Below, piece after piece: positions 42,863-49,837 of a stretch of DNA of 64,000 bases; the first letter of the stretch is position 1; every line of letters starts with the position of its first letter. Position numbers and translations under genes: made by a program. Under the pieces are notes generated by a model, which saw only the letters and a list, made by a program, of their open reading frames with translations, was not told the DNA's origin and ran no database searches. The stretch lies in IMG/VR virus record IMGVR_UViG_3300020213_000023, positions 31,046-95,045 of that record; one strand, written 5' to 3'. The stretch is from a virus.

Positions 42863-43759
42863 ATGTATTTCATCCGGGCAAGCTCTTTTGCTTACGAACT
42901 CATGGAAAGGCCGCGTAAAGAAAAGTTGCTGTCCCCATACAGACTGTTACGGTGGTGGGACCGTATGTCACAGGGACTTAGCCGAAGCGCGTCCGCATAC
43001 TTCAACGAAATCTCCAAGGTGTCGCCCATCAGCGATCCTCAGGAGGAACGCCGCCTGATCCTGCGGTGGCAGAAGCACAAGGACGTAAAGGCTAGGGACA
43101 CTCTTGTCCAAAGCCATCTACGCTTTGTCATCACGGTTGCTCGGAAACGTTGCCGCGACGCGGACCGACTACAGGACCTCATCGCGGCAGGAAACATCGG
43201 GCTGATCAAAGCCGTCGACCGTTACGACCTGTCCCGTCGCCCTGCCCCGCGTTTCCTCACGTACGCCGGATGGTGGATTCAGAAAGAGATTGCGGACGAG
43301 GACTACGCGACCACCACCGTCGTACATGTCCCGACGCACCGGCAGAAGGCGCAGCGCAAGGCTGCCAAGCTCTTCCAGAAGGCTGTACAAGCCCACGGCC
43401 CCGAAGCACGTCAACTCAAGAAGATGGACCCAGGGAACCCAGAAGGTCTATCAGTCTCCATCGACGCCGTCCAAGAGACGGTCGAGAGCGAGGGCCCTGA
43501 GGAACCCAACGGCGTCGATGTCGAGCAGGCCAACAAGGTGCTTCGCGTTGCGATCAGTCGACTCCCCGTGCGCGAGCAAACAGTCTTGAACCTGTATTAC
43601 GGCGTAAAGGACGAACCGCGTAACTTCGCACAGATCGCGAACATCCTCGAGATGTGCCCCGAGCGCGTACGCCAAATCAAAATTAACGGCGTGAAGCTGC
43701 TCAAGACAGACCTCACAAACCACCCCCTACTCACTTGGGAACATCATACGTTCCGCTGA
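42863..43759 (+). CDS. sigma-70 family RNA polymerase sigma factor
   Basis: 298 residues. A short region 1.2-like segment (SASAYFNEISKVSP) is followed by region 2 (HLRFVITVARKR, DLIAAGNIGLIKAVDRYD, FLTYAGWWIQKEI), a reduced region 3 (VHVPTHRQKAQRK) and region 4 (RLPVREQTVLNLYYGV and FAQIANILEMCPERVRQIK). This resembles RpoH/RpoD-like factors. It should direct phage or host polymerase to phage promoters. ATG 42863 is chosen because a -10-like TAGACT lies just upstream. ATG 42965 is an alternative. It is isolated on the + strand and overlaps the convergent gene by 16 bases. Confidence 0.88.
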   Translation: MYFIRASSFAYELMERPRKEKLLSPYRLLRWWDRMSQGLSRSASAYFNEISKVSPISDPQEERRLILRWQKHKDVKARDTLVQSHLRFVITVARKRCRDADRLQDLIAAGNIGLIKAVDRYDLSRRPAPRFLTYAGWWIQKEIADEDYATTTVVHVPTHRQKAQRKAAKLFQKAVQAHGPEARQLKKMDPGNPEGLSVSIDAVQETVESEGPEEPNGVDVEQANKVLRVAISRLPVREQTVLNLYYGVKDEPRNFAQIANILEMCPERVRQIKINGVKLLKTDLTNHPLLTWEHHTFR

Positions 43760-44232
43760 CCGGCGTCGACTGCGTCCTTCATGTGTTTTTGGATGAGCCT
43801 TAGAATGTGTGTTTCGGTAGTTCCTGGCGTTTGAAGCTGCGCTACGAAGTAATCCGCTGTGATGACGGATTTCTCGACGAGTTGCTTCTTTTCTAGCGCA
43901 ACGAACGTCATGTCGTTTGACATCAGGTCGATACGCATCAGTGCGATGGGTTGGTCCCCTTTCTTTGCTAAGACCTGAACCATGGTGAAGTCGAGCGGCG
44001 AGAACGCCCATGTACCCATGTGTTTCATGGCCCCGTAGATTCCCAGGGGATCAATCGGAGCCTGTGCCAACAACGACACCACGACCTCGTCCGTCAGGAG
44101 TTCAAGCCGGCGTAGCGCCTTCAGGTTTTCGACCAATCTAGGAGGTACCGGCGCCAGGACCTTGAGGGCCACGTGAGCAACCTCAAGGTCCTCGGCGCTG
44201 TCTACAAACTCGCCGAGCGAGAGCGATTTCAC
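43744..44232 (-). CDS. hypothetical protein coupled to parB
   Basis: 162 residues from ATG 44232, overlapping the ParB stop as ATGA. The N-terminal half is helical (EVAHVALKVLAPVPPRLVEN). The C-terminal half has beta strands (LMRIDLMSNDMTFVALEKKQ) and a helical end. It has no recognised family. Tight coupling suggests it works with ParB. It does not show ParA ATPase motifs. Confidence 0.65.
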   Translation of the reverse strand: MKSLSLGEFVDSAEDLEVAHVALKVLAPVPPRLVENLKALRRLELLTDEVVVSLLAQAPIDPLGIYGAMKHMGTWAFSPLDFTMVQVLAKKGDQPIALMRIDLMSNDMTFVALEKKQLVEKSVITADYFVAQLQTPGTTETHILRLIQKHMKDAVDAGQRNV

Positions 44233-45188
44233 AGCGTGTCGCGCAGGCCTGCCGTGAACTCGAGCGCAGCGATGTAGTTCTTGGTCTTCGCCTTGGTCTC
44301 GTCACTGACGTTCGCCTTCTTGAGGCGCTCGTTCAGGATGCCGAGCTGCTCGAGGATGGCGGTCTTGGGGCGAAGGTCGATCTCCTTGCCTTCGTAGATC
44401 TCCTTGGCGACCGCGACCTTCTCGTTGTCGTACTCCGGCTCATTCCCCTTCTTCTTCTTCGGCTTGTCACGTTTGATGCCCAACTTCGTCTTGGCCTTGT
44501 CAGCCACAGCCTTGACGTCTTCGACGGACATCTTCTTACCGCCCGCCTGCCTTTCTTGGATTGCGTGCAGGACCTCGGTCTGCTGTGCCTTGGGCAGCGT
44601 GACGATCTCGCGCACCTGCGTCGGCGACACTTCGCCCTTCTCAAGCGCGTCCTTCACCTCGGACGCGGTGTTCTTGAGCAGTGAGAGACGTTGCGAGATG
44701 TACGGCTCAGACTTGCCCAGCTTGTGCGACAGCTCCGCCTGCGTGACCTCGTAGGTCTCGATGTAGTTCTGCATCGCCTGCGCTTCCTCGAGCGGATCGA
44801 GATTCTCACGCTGGAGATTCTCCACCAGGTTCAACACAGCCTGCTGTTGGTTGCTTCCTTTGACCTTCTTAACGTCGACTTGCGCCCAGCTGGCAGGTGA
44901 CGTTTTGCGCGGAAGCTTCTTGCCGCTCTTGTCCACGGGCGCCCAGTCGGGGTCGCGGAGTTTCTCGATCGCCTTGTAGCGACGACCGCCCGCAACCAAG
45001 AAGTACTTCCTCTTGCCTTCCTTATCTCCGCCGCTTTCACGGACGACGAGTCGCGAGATCATCCCATTCTCGTCCATGCTGGCAGCCAGCTCGTCGATGT
45101 TGGTGAAGGTCTTGCGGCTGTTGAATCCTTCGGGGATGTGGATGTCGCTAAACGCGACGCGTGAACTATCCTTGTTTTGATCGGACAT
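44229..45188 (-). CDS. parB: ParB-family protein
   Basis: 319 residues from ATG 45188 (AAGGG upstream). The N-terminal ParB/Spo0J domain has NSRKTF, LVAGGRRYKAI and LVENLQRENLDPLEEAQAM, the last two corresponding to the GERR-type and ENLQR boxes of ParB CTPase domains. A helix-turn-helix follows (TQAELSHKLGKSEPYISQRL). The C-terminal part is charged. ParB proteins bind centromere-like sites, and phage relatives may also regulate transcription or replication. No ParA is seen in the window. Confidence 0.85.
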   Translation of the reverse strand: MSDQNKDSSRVAFSDIHIPEGFNSRKTFTNIDELAASMDENGMISRLVVRESGGDKEGKRKYFLVAGGRRYKAIEKLRDPDWAPVDKSGKKLPRKTSPASWAQVDVKKVKGSNQQQAVLNLVENLQRENLDPLEEAQAMQNYIETYEVTQAELSHKLGKSEPYISQRLSLLKNTASEVKDALEKGEVSPTQVREIVTLPKAQQTEVLHAIQERQAGGKKMSVEDVKAVADKAKTKLGIKRDKPKKKKGNEPEYDNEKVAVAKEIYEGKEIDLRPKTAILEQLGILNERLKKANVSDETKAKTKNYIAALEFTAGLRDTL

Positions 45189-45218
45189 GTAATTCCCTTG
45201 TTCGTGAAGTAGAAACGC

Positions 45219-45250
45219 AAAAGGGGCCCGGCGATGAACCAGGCCCCTTT
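45219..45250 (-). terminator. intrinsic terminator after the gene at 45259
   Basis: On the minus strand AAAGGGGCC (45250-45242) pairs with GGCCCCTTTT (45228-45219) around a 13-base loop. It lies eight bases after the stop of the preceding minus gene and 30 bases before parB. Confidence 0.75.
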
Positions 45251-45258
45251 ACGTATCG

Positions 45259-45597
45259 TTACGAGTGGTCGGTGACCAAGTCTACAAGCGCCTCGACCTG
45301 TGCCTTCAATCTCTCCTGTTCGGGCTGCGTTGCGGCAGTCATGCGACCGCGCAGTTCGCGAATCCGCTGCAGGATTGCTCCCACGTTATTGGGATCCTCC
45401 ACGGATTCCCGTCCCTCGGTGGGCGCGAGGAGAGTTGTAAGCGCTGCGTGCAACGGCGCTAGTGATGGACGCTTCGTTACGAGGACGGCGACCAATTGCG
45501 ACATGATCGACACTGCTGCGACGGCCCTACCCTTGGTCCAGAATTTCTTGCGCCTGGACGCACTATCAAACAGCAACGTGATCAGATTGTTTGCCAT
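45259..45597 (-). CDS. hypothetical helical protein
   Basis: 112 residues from ATG 45597, chosen for AAGGA eight bases upstream. A longer frame exists upstream but would overlap the previous gene. The N-terminus is MANNLITLLFDSASRRKKFW, followed by a hydrophobic segment (AVAAVSIMSQLVAVLVT) that may be a membrane or buried helix. The C-terminal ~45 residues look like a coiled coil. No family recognised. Confidence 0.6.
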   Translation of the reverse strand: MANNLITLLFDSASRRKKFWTKGRAVAAVSIMSQLVAVLVTKRPSLAPLHAALTTLLAPTEGRESVEDPNNVGAILQRIRELRGRMTAATQPEQERLKAQVEALVDLVTDHS

Positions 45598-45598
45598 G

Positions 45599-45847
45599 TC
45601 AAGGTTCCTTGATGTGCTGCAACACCCTCCGCCGATCGATCTTCCGAAGCTCGATCTCGTTGAGGGGTTTCCCTTCAAGCAGTTCACCTATGGCAAAGTA
45701 GAACTCCACCGCGACATCCTGTACGGAAAGTTCGGGGTCGTTTTGGATCGCTAGCCAAAGAGCACGCACGCCGCCGTGGCGGCGAATCACATCCCCGGTT
45801 ATCTTGGTTGCGAGCCCTGTGCGCGGTTTACTCCGCGCTTTGGGCAT
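45599..45847 (-). CDS. hypothetical small protein
   Basis: 82 residues from ATG 45847 with GAGGGAG upstream. It starts with a basic segment (MPKARSKPRTG), then a small helical fold (DVIRRHGGVRALWLAIQNDP, AVEFYFAIGELLEGKPL) and a basic end. The style suggests a small DNA-binding or regulatory protein, but no motif decides this. It overlaps the preceding zinc-ribbon gene by 20 bases. Confidence 0.6.
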   Translation of the reverse strand: MPKARSKPRTGLATKITGDVIRRHGGVRALWLAIQNDPELSVQDVAVEFYFAIGELLEGKPLNEIELRKIDRRRVLQHIKEP

Positions 45848-46007
45848 CGGCTCCCTCAAAAGGTTTCGTGCCGCACTTGGGGCACTGCGGGACGTTCGTG
45901 TGCGCGCGATGCCCGAGGGCGGACCCGCACTGCGGGCACGTCGTTTTGGGTTCACCGGACGCTTCCTTTGTTTGGCTTTCGTCAACTTCGACGCCGAGCT
46001 TTTCCAT
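45828..46007 (-). CDS. small zinc-ribbon protein
   Basis: 59 residues from ATG 46007 with AAAGG upstream. It has a polar N-terminus, then CPQC and CPKC separated by ~14 residues, a rubredoxin-like or zinc-ribbon knuckle pair. Longer in-frame starts run into the terminator of the previous gene and are unlikely. Function unknown. Confidence 0.6.
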   Translation of the reverse strand: MEKLGVEVDESQTKEASGEPKTTCPQCGSALGHRAHTNVPQCPKCGTKPFEGADAQSAE

Positions 46008-46025
46008 GGGGACCTTTCCAAAGGA

Positions 46026-46071
46026 AAGGCCACCTACAGTCTGCCGCGGGCGGAAGACCATAGGTGGCCTT
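46026..46071 (-). terminator. terminator after the gene at 46078
   Basis: On the minus strand AAGGCCACCTA (46071-46061) pairs with TAGGTGGCCTT (46036-46026) over a 24-base loop, followed by TCCTTT. It begins seven bases after the stop of the preceding minus gene. Confidence 0.65.
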
Positions 46072-46077
46072 CTTAGT

Positions 46078-46422
46078 TCAGCGGAGCGAGACCTTGGCCT
46101 TCTTTTCGATCTTCTTGCCCTTGATGACGGTGAAGTCACCCTTGGGAGCGTCGTCGCTCTTGTTCAGGAACTTCTCAGCCTCGCCGAAGCTCTTGAACTC
46201 GTGGATTTCGCCGACCACGATGTAGACCTTCGGGGGGTTCTTGGCCTCAGCCGCCGCCGCGTCCGTTCCGTCGGTGTTGTTGAGCGGCGCCGTGTCAGTC
46301 TTCGGTGCGATGTCCGTCTTGGGGATCGCGCCACTCGGCGCAGCCGTCGTCGCTGCGGCGGGAACCGGAGCGGGCTTCTTGTCGGCGGTCTTGGGGCTGG
46401 TCTGGGTCTGCTGCGTGGTCAT
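46078..46422 (-). CDS. hypothetical protein with Ala/Pro/Thr-rich N-terminus
   Basis: 114 residues from ATG 46422. The first ~65 residues are low-complexity Ala/Thr/Pro/Lys. The last ~45 form a small basic fold (KVYIVVGEIHEFKSFGEAEK, DFTVIKGKKIEKKAK). No family recognised. AGGAG lies ten bases upstream. It is followed by its own terminator. Confidence 0.6.
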   Translation of the reverse strand: MTTQQTQTSPKTADKKPAPVPAAATTAAPSGAIPKTDIAPKTDTAPLNNTDGTDAAAAEAKNPPKVYIVVGEIHEFKSFGEAEKFLNKSDDAPKGDFTVIKGKKIEKKAKVSLR

Positions 46423-46461
46423 GTGTGTTGGTCTCCTGTTTCTTTTCTACGGGGTTCGTGT

Positions 46462-47421
46462 CTACTTTTTTCCGCGGCAGTGGAACCACATCGAGCACCA
46501 TTTCTCGCTGCACCACCAGTTGCCGGGGTCTGTCCTTGGGAAGTGACCTGACGCGATGGACCTCGCGACGTCCTCCATCACTTTCACTGTGTGCTTCACC
46601 GTATGTGAAGAAATCACACCGTTGAGAACTTCATACCGAGGTCTCGCGACTTTTGCACGACCTTTCACGACCTGATCGACCTGGACGTCGGGTGTATTCT
46701 CGACCCCGGCGTACAATGCGAATTGCAAGTCGTTGTCGAGGTCCCCTTCGGACCATTTGTCCGTAACGACCTTGAGGTCGTGGACCCGCTTGGGCTTACG
46801 GAGTACTGCCGGAAGAACCGGTTGCTTGACGCCCGCGGCCTTCTGTTTGGCGAAGTTGTCAACCAGCTCCTCGCGGATCGACTGGTACTCTTTTTCGTTG
46901 AGAGCTTGCACCTGGATGCTGTCGATGCGTCCAAGCACCGGCAGCCGAATCTTCCCATCCTCCGTCTCGATCACCGTGTGGAACGGCTTTTCCACGTATA
47001 CCGGCATCATCTTGGGTGCAGCTTCGTTGTAGAAGACCTTGGTGCAGGTGATGCCAACGTCCTTGAAGGATTCCGGGGGCTGGTCTTCCCAGTCTTCGAT
47101 GAGCGGCTTCTGCTTCTCGAAGGCGGTCGAAAACACGTCGGTCGCGTCGTCAAGGGACGGCAACTGCCCCTTGAGGAACCGATCCGTCATCATCATTTCG
47201 ACAGCGGCGTGCACTTGGATTCCTTGAAACATCCGAGCAGATGGTTTGCTCGGCTTGTTTTCAATATAACGAAGGTACCACTGTCGTCCGCATTTGAGGA
47301 AGGTGGTTGCTTGAGAAACCGACAAATATCCTCGCGGAAGAACATCGACCAGTTCGATATCTTCGGGGATGGGGATTTGAGGATCCAGACAGTCTTCGAC
47401 TTCTTCCATTCCGTTCGACAT
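46462..47421 (-). CDS. second Cas4/RecB-like PD-(D/E)XK nuclease
   Basis: 319 residues. The N-terminal part has YLSVSQATTFLKCGRQWYLR, the opening of many RecB/Cas4-type nucleases, then QVHAAVEMMM, LGRIDSIQV and HDLKVVTDKW. The C-terminal WCSEKWCSMWFHC would supply the remaining Cys ligands of an FeS cluster. It would process DNA ends. It is clearly divergent from the nuclease at 40737-41564, so the phage has two such enzymes. Confidence 0.7.
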   Translation of the reverse strand: MSNGMEEVEDCLDPQIPIPEDIELVDVLPRGYLSVSQATTFLKCGRQWYLRYIENKPSKPSARMFQGIQVHAAVEMMMTDRFLKGQLPSLDDATDVFSTAFEKQKPLIEDWEDQPPESFKDVGITCTKVFYNEAAPKMMPVYVEKPFHTVIETEDGKIRLPVLGRIDSIQVQALNEKEYQSIREELVDNFAKQKAAGVKQPVLPAVLRKPKRVHDLKVVTDKWSEGDLDNDLQFALYAGVENTPDVQVDQVVKGRAKVARPRYEVLNGVISSHTVKHTVKVMEDVARSIASGHFPRTDPGNWWCSEKWCSMWFHCRGKK

Positions 47422-47423
47422 AT

Positions 47424-47780
47424 CTAATAATCCTTCGGAAAGTCGAGCGATTCATTGGGGCCGAGCGCCCGCACCTTCCCTGTAGCATCGTTCTTCACGA
47501 GCCGATTGGAGGCGGCGAGCACGCTCGACATATCAGGTTCATCCACGGTCACGGCGGGGGTTGTTTCCGCCGTAACCGTCGGTTTGGGTGCGGTGGTTGT
47601 TGTTGTTGTTGGGTGCGCCGCGACGAGCGCATCGTCTTCTGTTTCGACGGAAAGCTTGACTTCGAGGGCTCCTTTGTATTCGAGAGATGTTCCGTTTTTG
47701 AGCTTGAGGCCCTGCGCCTTGAGGTCTTTCTCGACGAGGCGAAGGATGTCCTTTTTTTCAAAAGTAACCGAAATCTTCAT
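47424..47780 (-). CDS. hypothetical protein coupled to the SNF2 helicase
   Basis: 118 residues from ATG 47780, overlapping the helicase stop by one base. The N-terminal ~50 residues form a small alpha/beta unit (MKISVTFEKKDILRLVEKDL). A Thr/Pro-rich linker (~58-75) follows, then a polar tail. No family recognised. Confidence 0.6.
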   Translation of the reverse strand: MKISVTFEKKDILRLVEKDLKAQGLKLKNGTSLEYKGALEVKLSVETEDDALVAAHPTTTTTTAPKPTVTAETTPAVTVDEPDMSSVLAASNRLVKNDATGKVRALGPNESLDFPKDY

Positions 47781-49720
47781 TACCGCTCCCGGATCTGGAT
47801 GAGCTGAGCCTTCGCGACAGGACGTGCCACGGAGCGTGGATACACGCAGGCAGGGTCAAACAAGGAAACACCCTCCGCGATACACCTCAAACTATGCACA
47901 CACACGACACAACTCAAGCGCTGGGTGAGGAGGCGATCGACGTCAACCTTGTTATCGAGCAAACGCATGATAGCAGGCTCTACGGTGTTACGTCCCAGCA
48001 AACGGTAAACAGTTACGTTTTTCGTTTGCCCAATCCGGTAATTTCGGTCGAGGCTTTGGAGGTACGCCCCCAGGGAATAGGTCAACGAGAAGTACACCAT
48101 GTACTGCGCCGCGTTGAGCGTGATACCCACGCCGGTCGAGACCTGCGCCAGATAAACACGTACGGAGGGATCTTCGTTGAATCGGTCCGCGAGGTCCTGG
48201 ATACGTGAACCGGTCTTGCCGTCCACGCGCACATAGGACGTGCCCTGGCTGACAAGCTGAGCTTCGACGAGATTCAGCTCCCACTGGTAGTAACACCAGA
48301 CGATGACCTTGTTGGGCGGGTCGATAAGCAGGGTGTCGAGCAGCTCGACCAACGCGTCCAGCTTCGGATTCTCATCGAACAACGTAACCGTGTCTGGGAG
48401 AGGTTCCGGCGCGACCTTGCAACGGTCAGTATACGGGCTCACGCCGTTGGCAACGCAGTCCAACAGATGTCGACAGCCGCCCATCTCGACGTCGTTGCAG
48501 AGGGTCTTGGGGTTATTGTTCTTGATCAAGAACCCTGAGCTGATCTGCAACAGCTTGGTCAGCATCACCGCGCGGTGTGGGAGTTCAGCTGCGGGCGGCA
48601 GTTGGTCATGTGCCGTACCTCCAAGTTGTGCAATGAGCAGTTCGATATCCAGCGCCATCTCAGACACGAGCTGGTTATAGATGACCGCTTGATGGCGAGA
48701 CAGTTCGTATTCGATGTCTACGAACGTTTGCTCAGGGAGGTCCAGGCACTCTGACTTCTTACGACGGAGCGAGACGAATAGCGTACGGGCGTTCAATATA
48801 TCTAGGTTCTTATAACCCAAAACTACGTGGGAATTCGGACCGGCCATCTCCACGAACCTACGCTTGTACGCGACCATGCTTTCCGGCATGAAGTGGTCAC
48901 CCAAGAACCGGAACTGTCCGTATAGATCGAGGGGTGACCCTAGTGTTGGCGTTCCGGTCATGATGACCTTCCGGGTCGCCTTCTGTCCCAGCTCGTGCGC
49001 TGCCTTGGTACGAGCGGATTCCCATTTGGCGATCAGGTGGCTTTCATCACCGATGACCGTTCGGTAGGGCACGTTATCGACGATGGCGTCCACGAAATTA
49101 CGTGCCGTGTCATATGTCAAAAGAAGGATGTCTACCTCCCCGGCAGCCGCACGGTCTACCGCGGCGGTCTTCTCCTTCTTGGTCCCGAGAAGGGCGGTCC
49201 AACGCAGCTGCTTACCTGAGTGTTTGTCGATCTCCTTGCCCCAGTTCTTCACGGTCACCAACGGACCTAGAATGACTGCAGGTTGACGCTCTCCAAGGAA
49301 ATGCTGGAGGCGTAGAAGATCGATGGCGATCTTCGACTTGCCTAGTCCCGGGTCCAGGAAAAGCGCTGACCTCAGGAAATAGAACGCATGACAGAGCGAC
49401 TCGACCTGGTGCGCGAACGGGTTCGTGATGAACGTAAAGCCGCCTGGAAGGATCCTGTCCTTGTACTTCCGTTCGATCTCATCGAGGCTCGTGATGTAGT
49501 CCTGTGCTGTAGGTGAAAATTCGACCGCCATACGCTGTGCCAAGACCTTCAGGTCGTCGACCACTTTCAACGCGGCCGGATAGTACGCGGGGTACATCCA
49601 AACGTGGCGATCCGCGTCCCACGTAGCGCCGAATGGGCGGTCGAGGTCCTTGAGGTGTCCGGCCGCGAGAAAAACAGGAACTCCGTTGCTGGAAGTCCCC
49701 ATGCGAATAATGACTTTCAC
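47780..49720 (-). CDS. SNF2-like DNA helicase/translocase
   Basis: 646 residues from GTG 49720 with AAAGGGG upstream. Superfamily 2 motifs are present: LDPGLGKSK (motif I, ~123), IGDESHLI (motif II), VIMTGTP (motif III), a C-terminal helicase lobe with VRVYLAQVSTGVGITLNAAQ (motif V) and DRNYRIGQ (motif VI). The DRxxRIGQ form is typical of the SNF2 group. It would translocate on DNA during replication, recombination or repair. It is divergent from the portal gene. Confidence 0.88.
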   Translation of the reverse strand: MKVIIRMGTSSNGVPVFLAAGHLKDLDRPFGATWDADRHVWMYPAYYPAALKVVDDLKVLAQRMAVEFSPTAQDYITSLDEIERKYKDRILPGGFTFITNPFAHQVESLCHAFYFLRSALFLDPGLGKSKIAIDLLRLQHFLGERQPAVILGPLVTVKNWGKEIDKHSGKQLRWTALLGTKKEKTAAVDRAAAGEVDILLLTYDTARNFVDAIVDNVPYRTVIGDESHLIAKWESARTKAAHELGQKATRKVIMTGTPTLGSPLDLYGQFRFLGDHFMPESMVAYKRRFVEMAGPNSHVVLGYKNLDILNARTLFVSLRRKKSECLDLPEQTFVDIEYELSRHQAVIYNQLVSEMALDIELLIAQLGGTAHDQLPPAAELPHRAVMLTKLLQISSGFLIKNNNPKTLCNDVEMGGCRHLLDCVANGVSPYTDRCKVAPEPLPDTVTLFDENPKLDALVELLDTLLIDPPNKVIVWCYYQWELNLVEAQLVSQGTSYVRVDGKTGSRIQDLADRFNEDPSVRVYLAQVSTGVGITLNAAQYMVYFSLTYSLGAYLQSLDRNYRIGQTKNVTVYRLLGRNTVEPAIMRLLDNKVDVDRLLTQRLSCVVCVHSLRCIAEGVSLFDPACVYPRSVARPVAKAQLIQIRER

Positions 49721-49813
49721 AGGAACCCCTTTGGTACCACGTCTATGTGATAAACCTGAAACATTCCGACGTAAACCAAGGGAAAGCGCTACCTTTCCGC
49801 GCCGTCGGTGGCC

Positions 49814-49819
49814 TAGAAT
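49814..49819 (+). promoter_or_regulatory. extended -10 TGGCC-TAGAAT before the portal gene
   Basis: TAGAAT is preceded by TGGCC, the same arrangement as at 28120 and 60203. The ATG at 49838 is 18 bases downstream, so this unit has a short leader with CGAGG as ribosome site. The divergent gap 49721-49837 also holds the weak hairpin GGAAA/TTTCC. Confidence 0.5.
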
Positions 49820-49837
49820 TCAACCGAGGTCCTGTCG

